64,000 bases of DNA, from positions 28,406 through 92,405 of the forward strand of contig NZ_RJVK01000006.1 in assembly GCF_003752135.1 (NCBI RefSeq), in the 5' to 3' direction. The notes under the pieces were generated by a model, which did no database searches, was not told where the DNA came from, and worked only from the letters and a program-made list of their open reading frames with translations. Below, piece after piece: positions 17,117 to 27,500 of the stretch. Position 1 is the stretch's first letter. Each line of letters starts with the position of its first letter. A program made the translations under genes and the position numbers. The stretch is from Caminibacter pacificus. Its GTDB lineage: Bacteria > Campylobacterota > Campylobacteria > Campylobacterales > Nautiliaceae.

Positions 17117-18046
17117 CTACCTTGTTGTGATATTTTTAATATCGTTTGCACTTTGCGGTTGAGGTTTTTTGCTTATTGTTACGATAACAACTCCTTTATC
17201 GTTTTTAACTATGTTTAAAAGATAAAATCTTCCGATTTTGTCACCTTTTTTATAAATTCTTTTACCAAGCCAAAGTTCTCCGTCTTTTACGGCTCCGTAA
17301 TGAGCGATAATACCCGCTACTTGTTCGAATGTTTTGTTGTTTAAATCTGAAAAATCAACCCTACCGAGTGTTCTTTTTATTTTTCTTTCGGTCAGGCAGG
17401 TTTCGCCCTTTGAGATATTAAGTTTTGCGTCACAATTATTAGGATTGTTTTTGCAAAATTCTCTAAGAGCCTCAGGTGTTAAGACTCTATTAACTAAATA
17501 AAACTTACCTCTTGCTACAACCTTTTTAATTTCGGTTTTAGTTGTATCGCTTTTAATAATTCTTTGTCTTACGGGACAATTTGTGATTTTTTCCTCAATC
17601 AAAAACACCTTATCAGGCATTTTGTTTTGGAAATATCTTTGAAGTACGCCGCTATAAGTGACCGTGTAATTTGTTACTTCTTTAATTAGCGGGTGCAAAT
17701 TGGAATGATTTGCGATAATTTGTGCGTTTAAAAACGCATCAGGACGTCTTTCATTTACCGCAAAAATCAAAAGCCCGGATTTTGTTTCAATCGGATTGAA
17801 AGCAAGTTTAAGCCCTAAAGCTTTATACTTTACGATATCAGGAAGTGTTAAATTTTTAGTATTAATATAAACCATATAGCCGTTAAGTGTGATTTTTTGA
17901 TTAATTGCGTATTTACTTTCGTTTTTTAGTACGCTTAGAGTATCGTAAATTCCGTCTTCATAAGCTTTTTTTAGAATTGGAGCATTTACCGCTCCAAACA
18001 ATGTAGAAGTTGCGATAATAAGTGAAACAGATAATTTTTTAAGCAT
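17117..18046 (-). CDS. exported T4SS-operon protein with C-terminal PilP/GspC-like module
   Basis: A 309-residue protein with a signal peptide (MLKKLSVSLIIATSTLFGAV). Four Cys residues in the middle (NCPVRQ, FCKNNPNNC, ETCLTE) may form disulphides. The end (LWLGKRIYKKGDKIGRFYLLNIVKNDKGVVIV) has the shape of a small beta module as in PilP/GspC proteins, which connect inner- and outer-membrane rings; that likeness is by eye. Cotranscribed with its neighbours. Confidence 0.55.
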   Translation of the reverse strand: MLKKLSVSLIIATSTLFGAVNAPILKKAYEDGIYDTLSVLKNESKYAINQKITLNGYMVYINTKNLTLPDIVKYKALGLKLAFNPIETKSGLLIFAVNERRPDAFLNAQIIANHSNLHPLIKEVTNYTVTYSGVLQRYFQNKMPDKVFLIEEKITNCPVRQRIIKSDTTKTEIKKVVARGKFYLVNRVLTPEALREFCKNNPNNCDAKLNISKGETCLTERKIKRTLGRVDFSDLNNKTFEQVAGIIAHYGAVKDGELWLGKRIYKKGDKIGRFYLLNIVKNDKGVVIVTISKKPQPQSANDIKNITTR

Positions 18047-18058
18047 TTTATCTCCTTT

Positions 18059-18409
18059 TTAATTTTTTGTATTTTTTATTGCTTTTAGGTTTTTTATTTT
18101 TTTAAGTAAAAAATTAATTTTTCTATCTTCTAAGTTTATTTTTTGGGTTAAAATATTTAGCTTAGTAATCTCTTTTCTATATTCGTCTTCAAGTTTTTTG
18201 TTTTGCTCCCTAAGAGAGATTAATTCATTCCATAATATCCCCGTTTGCTTGTCCTGAAGTAGAAATTCAGTATATACTTGTTTCATATTAGGGACATAAG
18301 TTTGAAATATTTCTGTACATAAGCCGCATCCCTCAACGCAGGCACAATGACAACCCGCATATAAATTAACTACCACTGCCGCAGTTATAATAGTTAAGGC
18401 TTTTTTCAT
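18059..18409 (-). CDS. small exported Cys-cluster coiled-coil protein
   Basis: A 116-residue protein with a signal peptide followed at once by a cysteine cluster (AGCHCACVEGCGLC) and then a coiled coil of about 80 residues. The same three-part layout occurs in the proteins at 44458-44796 and 44995-45333. If the first Cys is a lipobox, it could be lipidated, but the region -3 to -1 (YAG) is also compatible with ordinary cleavage. Likely periplasmic T4SS part. Confidence 0.6.
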   Translation of the reverse strand: MKKALTIITAAVVVNLYAGCHCACVEGCGLCTEIFQTYVPNMKQVYTEFLLQDKQTGILWNELISLREQNKKLEDEYRKEITKLNILTQKINLEDRKINFLLKKIKNLKAIKNTKN

Positions 18410-18417
18410 CTTAACCC

Positions 18418-18819
18418 TTATATTTCATATTTTTGTTTTAGATAGTTTATAAAGTCGGGATAATTTCTTAATATCTCTTCAGACATAAACGTTTCTTTCA
18501 TAAATTTATAAATTTTTTTGCTATCACTCCAGCCAAAATAATTTTTCACTTCTTTTTTTATAACTTCATCAACCTCTTGGTATGAAGACAATTTTTCCTT
18601 TTCTTTTATAGAATCGTAGAGTTCATATATTATGTCAATTGCCTGATATCTTATTCTTAGCAGTTCTTCGACAACCTCTTTTTTTATAAAAAAATGAACG
18701 TAATCAATCGCTTTATTACTATAAACAAACCATTTTGGGTGCTTCTTAATCCACTTATAAATTGTTTTTTCCGAAATAGAAAGTAAATCCGCAGCCTGTT
18801 TTATTGTATAGACATTCAT
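18418..18819 (-). CDS. MerR/excisionase-type helix-turn-helix protein
   Basis: A 133-residue protein with an N-terminal winged-helix HTH of the HTH_17 kind (TIKQAADLLSISEKTIYKWI, residues 5-24), then a helical, Lys-rich domain. It is a probable DNA-binding regulator placed in the middle of a T4SS structural operon, with 8-11 base gaps on both sides. It may control the repeated operon promoter (inference) or act as a recombination directionality factor. Confidence 0.75.
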   Translation of the reverse strand: MNVYTIKQAADLLSISEKTIYKWIKKHPKWFVYSNKAIDYVHFFIKKEVVEELLRIRYQAIDIIYELYDSIKEKEKLSSYQEVDEVIKKEVKNYFGWSDSKKIYKFMKETFMSEEILRNYPDFINYLKQKYEI

Positions 18820-18830
18820 ACACCCACCTT

Positions 18831-19088
18831 TTATTTGTAATAGATAAATTGATTTGTTCTATTATTTTGCTGAGGTCTATGCCCTATTGCCGCCTCTACG
18901 TCTTTTATAAACCTATCAGTTTGTAAAAACTGATTTTTTAAAAATCTGTTAAACCAAATTTGGTCTTCATATACAAAAGGTTGATAATTTTTATCGAAAT
19001 AGATAATTTTCTGAGGCGGTTTTTTCGTGGCACAACCGCTAAGAAATAGACTGCCTAAAAACATTAAAAAAATTACTTTCAATTTCAT
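18831..19088 (-). CDS. small lipoprotein of the T4SS operon
   Basis: An 85-residue protein with a clear type II signal peptide and lipobox (FLSGC, Cys at residue 19). The mature part is about 67 residues with aromatic Tyr/Phe-rich segments. Small outer-membrane lipoproteins are core-complex parts in T4SSs (VirB7, DotD); this one is shorter than DotD. Its 5' end overlaps the preceding gene by 50 bases. Confidence 0.7.
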   Translation of the reverse strand: MKLKVIFLMFLGSLFLSGCATKKPPQKIIYFDKNYQPFVYEDQIWFNRFLKNQFLQTDRFIKDVEAAIGHRPQQNNRTNQFIYYK

Positions 19089-20022
19089 TTTTTCTCCTTT
19101 CTTGATTTTGCACGCTTATAAGTGTCTCGTATTTTGCTTTGATTTTGTTAGGATTATCGGTTACTGCTATGATTTTTATAATGTCTTTATATAAACCAAA
19201 CTCTTTTGCGGCTTTGAATGTGTCAATTTCCTCGCTAAAAAGTTCAAGTTCCTTAGGGGCTTTTTTAGTAGTTGCTTCGTATCTTTTAGTTACATTAACG
19301 TATGTAGAAATATCTTTTAAAATGGATATATTTTGTTCAAGTATGTTTTTATTTTTATCTTTTATATTTTTTATTTCTTCTTTTAATTCGCTTATTATTT
19401 CCCATTTTTTCAAATCGTCTTTTTCTTTTTCAAGTTCTTTATATAAAGAGCCTATGATGTCGTTTTTACTTATAAAATCGTTTATCACTTTATCGGCGCT
19501 GATACGTCTTATACTTATCTGTTCTTTAATTTCAAATTTATAGCCGTCATCTTTTAATTTCAACGGCAATGAGGAATTATATTTCTTTAAAAAATCTATC
19601 TTTTCCTCTACGGGTAATTTTTTAAATTCCGTAACTTTAATTTTTAAGTTAAAGTCACTTTTAATTCTTTTAAATTCCTCTTCGATTAATTTATCTATAT
19701 CCGTTTTTGATAGAGGGTTTTTTACAAATAAATGAGGGTATTTTTCTTTTTCTATATTTAAAGTTTTAATTTTCCCCGTGTCCGGAAATTTTGAAGTTTG
19801 ATATAACAAAAAAATATCGTTTGAATTTACAATAACGTAGTTATTTACTTTAACGGCAATATCTGTAGGAGGAATAGTGAATTCTTCTAAGGATTCTAAC
19901 TGCTCCGATAAAATAATAAATTTATCTTCGTATTTTCCTTTTAGCTCTTTTTCCTCTTTTTTAATTTTACTTTCTATTTTTGATAAGGCAAAATAATCTT
20001 TTTCGATTTCTTTAATATCCAT
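19039..20022 (-). CDS. cytoplasmic coiled-coil protein, first gene of a transfer operon
   Basis: A 327-residue Lys/Glu-rich soluble protein with heptad-like stretches near residues 1-45 and 195-240. No recognised domain or signal peptide. It is the first gene after the conserved operon promoter at 20052-20093 and overlaps the lipoprotein gene by 50 bases. Confidence 0.6.
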   Translation of the reverse strand: MDIKEIEKDYFALSKIESKIKKEEKELKGKYEDKFIILSEQLESLEEFTIPPTDIAVKVNNYVIVNSNDIFLLYQTSKFPDTGKIKTLNIEKEKYPHLFVKNPLSKTDIDKLIEEEFKRIKSDFNLKIKVTEFKKLPVEEKIDFLKKYNSSLPLKLKDDGYKFEIKEQISIRRISADKVINDFISKNDIIGSLYKELEKEKDDLKKWEIISELKEEIKNIKDKNKNILEQNISILKDISTYVNVTKRYEATTKKAPKELELFSEEIDTFKAAKEFGLYKDIIKIIAVTDNPNKIKAKYETLISVQNQERRKNEIESNFFNVFRQSIS

Positions 20023-20051
20023 AAAAAACCCTTAAAAGCAATTTTGTTTAA

Positions 20052-20093
20052 ATTATACGAATTTTTCCCCGAGTTCAACGAGGTGGTAAAGAA
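20052..20093 (-). promoter_or_regulatory. conserved transfer-operon promoter, copy 1
   Basis: On the reverse strand: CTTTACCACCTCG, TTGAAC, 15 bases containing CGGGGAAAAATT, then TATAAT (20057-20052), 30 bases before the ATG at 20022. Near-identical copies stand at 27920, 41202 and 48894 and a partial one at 30541. Confidence 0.8.
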
Positions 20094-20128
20094 AAATTTT
20101 GAAAAATTTTTAAAATTTTTTGCGGGTC

Positions 20129-20161
20129 GGACGCCCACTATTTAAGTGAGCGCCCTTTTTT
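20129..20161 (+). terminator. hairpin with T-run, orphan forward terminator
   Basis: GGACGCCCACT and AGTGAGCGCCC pair at 9 of 11 positions around ATTTA, followed by six T. No forward gene ends here, and it is followed by TTTTGCGGAAAACAAAAAAG, a leader-like stretch also seen before the gene at 9858. The 20023-20234 gap otherwise holds only the operon promoter. Confidence 0.55.
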
Positions 20162-20234
20162 GCGGAAATTTTGCGGAAAACAAAAAAGAAAAAGGACGAC
20201 TATTACTCAATAGCCGCAAATTATTATATCAAAT

Positions 20235-22463
20235 TTAGACATTTTCCCACTCCTCCTCAAAACCTTTATAAGTGGTAATTCTTAAAGGCGAAGGATTCTC
20301 ACCGACATAATAACTTTGTATAATAATAGGATTATCCCCATTTAATAGAAGTGATAAACCTTTTGAGAAGCTGCTTAGTTTTTTAACCGGAAATGCCGGT
20401 TTTTTTTCTATTTTAAGCGAAGTCGTGTCGGCTTTAATGCTTTTTTCTTTACCCATTTCTCTTATAATCTCTTTCTCCTCAAGCACCTCAACCTCATCTA
20501 TATATTTTTCGACATATTCAAAAATTTCCTCATCTTGTACTTGCAAAACAAGTTTTTTCATATTTCCTAAAATTCTTTTCATTTCTCTATCGTCGTTTTC
20601 AGGTAAAAACGACGCTTTATCCTGTGTTGAATACACCATACTGATTTTTAACGAACGAGCTTGAGCGTTTTGCGTTGCCATACCTGCTGTTGCGTAACTT
20701 CCCCATTCGTCTAAAATAACCATATAAAGAGGAAGAGGTTTAAGTTTGTTTTGGTATATTTTAAGCTGGAGCGGTAAGGCTTCTTGATTTTCCCCACCAA
20801 GTCCCAAAGATGTTGCAAGTTTGATTAAAATAACATACATTTTCGCTATCATAATAAGTTGGTCTTCCGCCATATTTAAAACCGGGAACATTACGTACAA
20901 AACTTTATTGTTTCTGATAATGTCGGCTAAATCAACGTCCGGGTATAAGTCGTTAAAGATATGTTTATACATATTGAAAAGCTGGAATACCCTATCCCAT
21001 TGTTGCTGAGCGTATTGATGTTGTCTCATATCGTCAGGTTTTAGTTTTTCGAGGTTTTCATTACTTTCCGTTACCCCTAAAGCAATAAATAATTTATTCA
21101 TATCAAGTTCCGTTTCGCTTTTTGCAAACGAAACAGCTTTATTTAAAGCTTCAGTGTCGTTTTTTAGTGTATTGTAAGCTTCCCGTATATCTTTAATGTT
21201 TGCAAAATTCGGATAAATATATAAAAATCTTTTATTTTTTTCATATTTTAAATATGCCTTAATCGCTTTCGCGACTGATTGAGTATATTGTTTCCAAGTT
21301 GAATAAACACCTGAAATATACGAATCCATTTGGGTTGTTAAATCTACAATTGTAGCCATATAATCAATATCAACCCCGAGTATATTTTCGATTTTTTTTC
21401 TTTTGTCAGGATTTCTTGTCATAAATTCCACTAAAACATCGGCATCTTCAATATCTTTAAGTTTTGCAATTTTTTCTTTTCTCGCTTTTTTAAGATATTT
21501 ACCAAGCTCGTCGTCTTCTTGAGCTTTTTGTTTAATAAGCTCATTTAACTCAGTTGTCATTGCATATAGCATAACATACACAAATGTAAATTCTATATCT
21601 TCCATATAGTTTGTAATGTCGGAAAATGTAAAAGGCTCTTTGTGGTATTTTTGTCTGATTTTTAAAAATCCGATAGGATAAGCCGCCGCAACTTTACCTC
21701 TGTTTTTAAAATAATCTTGATTTCCGTCTCCTCCACCCGGAAGTAAGCTGTTTAAAAACTCTTTTAGTTGTATGAGTTTAAGAGACAGCGCAGGAGAGAA
21801 TGTGTTAGTAGGCGGTCTGTTTTCGGGATTGATATAGTTATTAACAAAAAACTGAGTTTCGTATCCGTGTTTTTTACAAATTGTATAAAGTTGCTGTTCT
21901 ATTGCTTGGTCTGCTTTCCCGTCAATGAATAAAAATCCGCCGCCTGAGGCGAGAATATCGCCCACAAAAGATAAAATCGTTTCCGTTTTACCCGCACCCG
22001 TTGTCCCGATAAAAGCAAGGTGGGTTGTAAGTGTTCCTATATCAAAACCTACCTGTAAGTGAGGTTGTTTTTTAGCCCACTTCCCCTTTTTAATTAATTC
22101 GGTTAATTTTTTTTCTCCTCCATTTACGATTGAGAGATGCTCCTGTAAATCCTCTTGATATATGCGATAACCAAATATCGTATATAGTTTTTCGGATACC
22201 ACCGGAGCAAACATTCTGTCATAAAACGCCTTTTTTACTTTATTTGACAAAAAAGGCTCGTAAAAGTCCTGATAATATCTAAAAAGAGTATAAGCAGTCG
22301 ATAAAGTACCTAAAGTTGGGAGAAAGAAAGTAAGAGCCGAGCTGAATAATAATCTTATTTTTAAAGACTCTTCTTTATCTTTTATATGTTTTCTTGCCTC
22401 TTTAAGCCCCATAATTAAATGAGGAGTGTTTCCTCTTGCTTCATCTCTTACAACTCTTCTCAT
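20235..22463 (-). CDS. type IV coupling protein (VirD4/TraG; DotL/TrbC-like)
   Basis: A 742-residue ATPase. N-terminal membrane region at about residues 38-62; Walker A GTTGAGKT at about 153-160; FLFIDGKADQ at about 178-187; Walker B VILDEWGSYA with D585/E586. It recruits the DNA-relaxase complex to the secretion channel. It follows a periplasmic protein and a DotM/TrbA-like protein, the order trbA-trbB-trbC of IncI plasmids. No relaxase gene is adjacent. Confidence 0.9.
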   Translation of the reverse strand: MRRVVRDEARGNTPHLIMGLKEARKHIKDKEESLKIRLLFSSALTFFLPTLGTLSTAYTLFRYYQDFYEPFLSNKVKKAFYDRMFAPVVSEKLYTIFGYRIYQEDLQEHLSIVNGGEKKLTELIKKGKWAKKQPHLQVGFDIGTLTTHLAFIGTTGAGKTETILSFVGDILASGGGFLFIDGKADQAIEQQLYTICKKHGYETQFFVNNYINPENRPPTNTFSPALSLKLIQLKEFLNSLLPGGGDGNQDYFKNRGKVAAAYPIGFLKIRQKYHKEPFTFSDITNYMEDIEFTFVYVMLYAMTTELNELIKQKAQEDDELGKYLKKARKEKIAKLKDIEDADVLVEFMTRNPDKRKKIENILGVDIDYMATIVDLTTQMDSYISGVYSTWKQYTQSVAKAIKAYLKYEKNKRFLYIYPNFANIKDIREAYNTLKNDTEALNKAVSFAKSETELDMNKLFIALGVTESNENLEKLKPDDMRQHQYAQQQWDRVFQLFNMYKHIFNDLYPDVDLADIIRNNKVLYVMFPVLNMAEDQLIMIAKMYVILIKLATSLGLGGENQEALPLQLKIYQNKLKPLPLYMVILDEWGSYATAGMATQNAQARSLKISMVYSTQDKASFLPENDDREMKRILGNMKKLVLQVQDEEIFEYVEKYIDEVEVLEEKEIIREMGKEKSIKADTTSLKIEKKPAFPVKKLSSFSKGLSLLLNGDNPIIIQSYYVGENPSPLRITTYKGFEEEWENV

Positions 22464-22472
22464 CTTTTCCCT

Positions 22473-23174
22473 TTAGTTCAATTCTCTTATTAAAACCAAT
22501 ATTGTAAGTTTTCCTATCTGTTGTAATGTAAAGTTTTGATTGTAAAGCTGTAACAAATCGTTTTTTGTTATTTCTTGAATAGCAAATACGTTTTTTACGG
22601 AATTTATAACTATTTGTTCCAAATTTTGTTGAAGACTTAGGTCGTTTTTACTTGATTCATCAGTTTGTGAGGCTATATTGCCAAGTTGTGATACTTTTTT
22701 TAATTCTTTTATTGTGTCGTAATAACTTTGAATATTTTTATATGCTTTTATTATAGAATCTATTGCGTCTATTACTCTTCTTATAGCATTTTTATCAACT
22801 AAAGCTATATAGTAATTGCTTATAAGTTTTTGAGCGTTATCTAAAAAATATTTCAAATCCGCTTTTAAAGGGGCTTTTAAATCTTCCAAACTAACGTTTG
22901 CTATGTTAATATCTCCTATTTCGTCAATTATGTTATTACTAAGCTGTTGAATATTGTTTTCAAGTTGTTTTATCGTAGGTTGCATATCCCGGTAAGTCTT
23001 ATTGACTCTTTGAGACAAATCCGCAAGTTTTACGCTATCGTATCCGTACTCTTTTATAATAGATTGATACTCTTTATCGTATTTTTCAAATTGTATTTTA
23101 AAATTATTCAATGAGGTTATTGTAGTATTTGCAAATAAAAAAACTCCGAAAATCAATAATACTATTTTTTTCAT
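22473..23174 (-). CDS. periplasmic helical protein of the coupling cluster
   Basis: A 233-residue protein with a signal peptide (MKKIVLLIFGVFLFANT) and a long helical, coiled-coil-like mature part. It lies between the DotM-like and coupling-protein genes, the position of trbB in IncI plasmids, but has no Cys pair, so it is not the DsbC-like TrbB. Its start overlaps the upstream gene by 4 bases. Confidence 0.6.
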   Translation of the reverse strand: MKKIVLLIFGVFLFANTTITSLNNFKIQFEKYDKEYQSIIKEYGYDSVKLADLSQRVNKTYRDMQPTIKQLENNIQQLSNNIIDEIGDINIANVSLEDLKAPLKADLKYFLDNAQKLISNYYIALVDKNAIRRVIDAIDSIIKAYKNIQSYYDTIKELKKVSQLGNIASQTDESSKNDLSLQQNLEQIVINSVKNVFAIQEITKNDLLQLYNQNFTLQQIGKLTILVLIRELN

Positions 23175-24526
23175 TTTTTACTTTTACCCTTTTCCTCAAT
23201 AGTACTTTGAATAATATCCGCCTCATTGATAGTCTTATCAGGTGTAAGTAAATATTCTATTAAGCTTAAATCGTATCTAACTGCCGATTTTTGGAAAAAG
23301 GCGTAATATGTAAAAAGAAAAGCGCTTGCGGGTTTATCGTCTTCAAATATTTCTGACTCTCCTGAGTTTGCTTTTGTGATATTAATCACAAGGTTTCTGT
23401 CTATTGTAGATATTATTCTTCTTAGAGTATAATCCTCAACCCTAACCGAATACCAGCCTGCCGGTAAATTAAGCCACAATTTCATAAGCTGTCTAAAATA
23501 GACAAATCTAAAATATAAAGAATATCTTTCAAGTCTTTCAGGTGTGATATATCCTCCGTATTTTTTTCTTATACGGGTATTTCTTTCAAGTTGGGTTTTA
23601 ACATACTTCATATAAACAATTGTTACGTTTGAGACAATTTCTTTTATCTGTTTAGCCGAAAAATATAGTCTTCCCCTTTTATAATCATAAACGTCGGGGG
23701 TTTTTGAAAAATCAAAAAAAATTTTTTCCGTTTTTTTTCTGATTACGGGGGTTTGCAAATATTTATAAACCAATTCGGTAGGTTTTTGTTTTTTGGTAAC
23801 GGACAATTTGGCTTTTGATGAGGTTGCTTCGTGAGCAAGGACTTTTTCGTACTGCTTGAAAGTCCCCTCAATAATGTCAAATAGGTCTTTATACTTTTTA
23901 AATTGCTCGTCTTTTTTTAATTGTTCGAATTTTTCTTGAATTTTCGAATAATCCTCTCCTTTTTCTTTTAACTTTTCTATTTTTTTTAAAAGCTCTTTCA
24001 TCTCTTTTGTAAGTTCATATCTAAACATAGATATAATCTTATCTGTTCCGCCATCGTTATCTATATCAAAAAATGTCTCTATTTTACTATCTTTAATAAA
24101 GACCTTATGATTTCCCCGTCTTGGTAGTTCGTCGCTTTTTTTCGGAGCCTGAAAAGCCCAATCTTTAAAAAAACCGAGCCTTGAATATTTATGAGACTGA
24201 AAAGGAATTAATAACGGAGCTTTTAAAAAAAACGGAATAGGCAAAGGTCTTATGTACTCTCCTATAGCAAACTTATCACTCCAACCAAACAAATAACCTT
24301 TTGTAAATAGTATGAGATAAACAGCAAAAGCAAAAAAGGCGGGGTATTTAAGAAAAACCACATTTAGAGGAAGAAAGATAAAATTAAAAAAGTCCTCATT
24401 TGCTCCGGTAAAGATAACATATAAAAAGAAAATAGCGATTAAAAACGCAAAAAAGTTAATCCATTTTTGAAACGATAAATCCCTATTACGTAACTTGACT
24501 TCTTCTTGGTATTCTTTATATCCCAT
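23171..24526 (-). CDS. DotM/TrbA-like membrane partner of the coupling protein
   Basis: A 451-residue protein with a short cytoplasmic N terminus, two or three membrane segments (about 22-42, 48-75) and a large basic cytoplasmic domain rich in aromatic residues (e.g. WLNLPAGWYSVRVEDYTLRR). Membrane layout, size and position two genes before the coupling ATPase match DotM/IcmP and TrbA, which form the coupling complex. The assignment rests on architecture and synteny. Confidence 0.5.
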   Translation of the reverse strand: MGYKEYQEEVKLRNRDLSFQKWINFFAFLIAIFFLYVIFTGANEDFFNFIFLPLNVVFLKYPAFFAFAVYLILFTKGYLFGWSDKFAIGEYIRPLPIPFFLKAPLLIPFQSHKYSRLGFFKDWAFQAPKKSDELPRRGNHKVFIKDSKIETFFDIDNDGGTDKIISMFRYELTKEMKELLKKIEKLKEKGEDYSKIQEKFEQLKKDEQFKKYKDLFDIIEGTFKQYEKVLAHEATSSKAKLSVTKKQKPTELVYKYLQTPVIRKKTEKIFFDFSKTPDVYDYKRGRLYFSAKQIKEIVSNVTIVYMKYVKTQLERNTRIRKKYGGYITPERLERYSLYFRFVYFRQLMKLWLNLPAGWYSVRVEDYTLRRIISTIDRNLVINITKANSGESEIFEDDKPASAFLFTYYAFFQKSAVRYDLSLIEYLLTPDKTINEADIIQSTIEEKGKSKK

Positions 24527-24535
24527 TTATACCCT

Positions 24536-27500
24536 TTACATTCCTCTTGTAAAAGAGTTGGTATTTTCGTTTTTGTATCTGTATTGTTCCACTTGTGTTT
24601 CTTTTAAAATCTCATATTTAACTTTTGCGTTGTCATAAATTTGTGCTATTGAATCGACAAAACTCTTAGGAATATTCGTAATTCCTTTGTCTTTAATTAA
24701 AGAAACGTACTCGGATAGTTCGTTTAAGTTCATATCTTCTTCGGCTTTTGTTACGTTTTTTAATATTTCGGCATTTAGTCCTTTTGCAAAAGTAATTGAT
24801 TTCATATTGTTTGAGCTGTTTTGTACTCTTATGAAAAAGTCGCCGTCGTTTTTAATTTGTTCGAAAATTTCCTCATTGTTTTTAAGAATTTCTTCGTTTG
24901 CAATTAAGAAGTTGTTTAGGTATTTATAATTTTTACCTTTAACTTCGCTATATTTAACAGCGTCGATATATTTTCTTAGTTTCTCTTTCATAAAATTGTC
25001 TTGAATCTTGTAATTCGCTTCATTAAAAATCTCAACTAAAGATTTCGAAGAGTCGAGATTTTTAGCTAAAAGCGGGTCGTATTCTCTAACTTCTTTGATT
25101 AAAGAGTCTTTTAAAAACTCCTCATCGGTGAATATTTTTAGTTTAAGAGCTTGCAAATTTTCGATGAGCTGTTTTTTGTCTCTTTCAAGAAGAGTATTAT
25201 CAAGCCCTCTTTTTAGGTTATCAAGCATTTTTTGATTAACCTCTTTTAAAATAGCTTTATTTACTTTAAATAAAGCCAACGCCTCTTTATAATCCATTTT
25301 ATCTAAATCTTTTGAGGCGATATCCATTATACCAAGAACCTTTTTGCCGCTTTCAATCGCCTTTAGCTCTTTTTCAAGCTCTTTGTATTTTTTAACAATT
25401 TCTCTAATTATGTCATTATCTTGAGTGTTTAGTTCTTTGTTTTCAAGATTTCTATATCTTTCTTTTGCTTCATTAAGAAGTTTTCTTTTCTCCTGCGCGG
25501 TTGTTGCATAGTTTGCCGAATTAAGCAGATTATAAATTCTTGCAAGTTCTTGCATTTCGTATTTAATATTTTCGACTTTCTCCTCAGTCTGTTTGATAAA
25601 CATATCAACAGCTTCTTTTTTGAGAGTTTCGTTTGCGATATCTTCAAACTTCATATATACTTTTGCGTTAAGTGAAGTTTGTTGCCTATCAATAGCTCCT
25701 TTAACATCGTGTAGAATTTTTTTAAGCTGTAACTCTTCGACAAATTTATCTTCGGAGCCTTTTTCGATAAGCGTATAATCAACTCCTAAAATATCGGCAT
25801 TAACAACCGATTCTCTTGCAATTCTGTCTTTTGTATCTTTACCCTCATATACAAATGAAGCAAGGTCGTTTGATTTGATAAAAACTTCATAGATTTGTTT
25901 TCTCATATCTTCCGAGAATTGTCTTTTTACAACCGAGCTTATAATCATCATAGCTACAAACGGGTTAAGCGCCCCAAGTGAATTTACTTGAAATACTTGA
26001 TTTTCATACTCTTCGGCTTCTTTTAATAGGTTGTCCGAGAGTCTCTCAAAGCAGTCTCTCATCATTGAGGCTGGTGTTTCGAGGCTGTTTGTCGGATTTT
26101 GAGCTTTTTCGGAGCAGATTTTATATTCGCTTAATGCTTTACTCATACCGAATAATTTATATAACCCAGCCTTCTTAGCGATTTGTTCTTTTAGGTTTGC
26201 GTCTTCGGCTAAAAAGTTATTCATTAATACTCTTTGCCTAACTTCTGTCTTAGTAAAGTTCGGATATCTTTCGGATAGGTTGAATTGTTCGTTTTGTTCG
26301 TTGATATGTTTTACAATATCTTTAAAGGCTTTTTTATCTTGAGGGTTTAGTAAGAGTCTGTTTTTTTCAAAAATTTTTAAGTCAAGGAGGTTTTTTAGTT
26401 CTTTTTGAGAAATATCTCTTTTTTCCGCAAGGGAAAAGGCGTTATATACGTTCATAAAATCAATTATATCCTCTTCTACGAGTTTTTCTTTTTTTAAGTC
26501 GATTATAGACTTAAAGATATCTTTAATGGTATCTTCATCAAATATTTGATGATACATATATGTTTTATTTTTCGAGTCTATTTGTTTTAATAAAGCTAAG
26601 GAGATTGCTTCTTTTAGGATATTTTGAGCCGCGGTTTCTCTGCTTGAGATGAAAGACCAAGCAAACGGGTTTGCTTCAAGTTCCGGATTTGGAGAGGTAA
26701 ATTCTTTTTTTAGTATGTCTTTTGCTTTAAAAAGTTCCGTTCTGATTGCCGAGAACATATCTTCAGGGTTTATATCAAGGTCGTTTTCTTTTACATACTC
26801 CTCTATTGCCGATAGAATTCTTTTTTTTATCTTTTTGAGTCCTTGTCTGTCTATGTGTTTTGATTTTTCGATTTCGGGTACGAATGCAAGTATTGATTCA
26901 TTTAGTTCCAAGTCGGCTTTGTTTATGATTTTATCAAGCATTTTTAGAGCGTGCTCTTCCGCAAATGCCTTTTCTTTTTTAAAGACTTCGTATCTTTTAA
27001 GTCTTTCAAGAGAGTCTAATGCGAAAGAAATAGGTAAATCAAAAAAGCTCTCTTTTACACCCCCTTTTTTTATAGAATTTATACTGCTTGCAAGTTTTAG
27101 AGCTTTTTCATCGAAATTTTGTGGGTTTGTTCTCATTTGATATAAGATTTGATTAATAGAATATGTGCTGTCTTTGAAAAGATTAACAAATTCATTTATA
27201 TCGTCAATGGCGTCTTTTGTGATTGCTGAAGTACCGAATATATCTTCAAGTTCTTTTTGGTATAGTTCGTTAAACTTTCTATTTGGAATATCGTATTTTT
27301 TTCCGAATGTTTTATTATAGTCTTTTTCGATTTGCTGGGCTTTTGAATATAGCCTTAATAGAAAATCGGTATAAACGGCATTGTCGCTGTTTTCGATGAA
27401 GTTTTGTAGGAATTCTTCTAATTTTTGAGGATTTTGTTCTACTGATGATATAAAGTTTTCAATTTCTTCTTTGCTTTTAAACGTTCCTGATAGATAAGCA

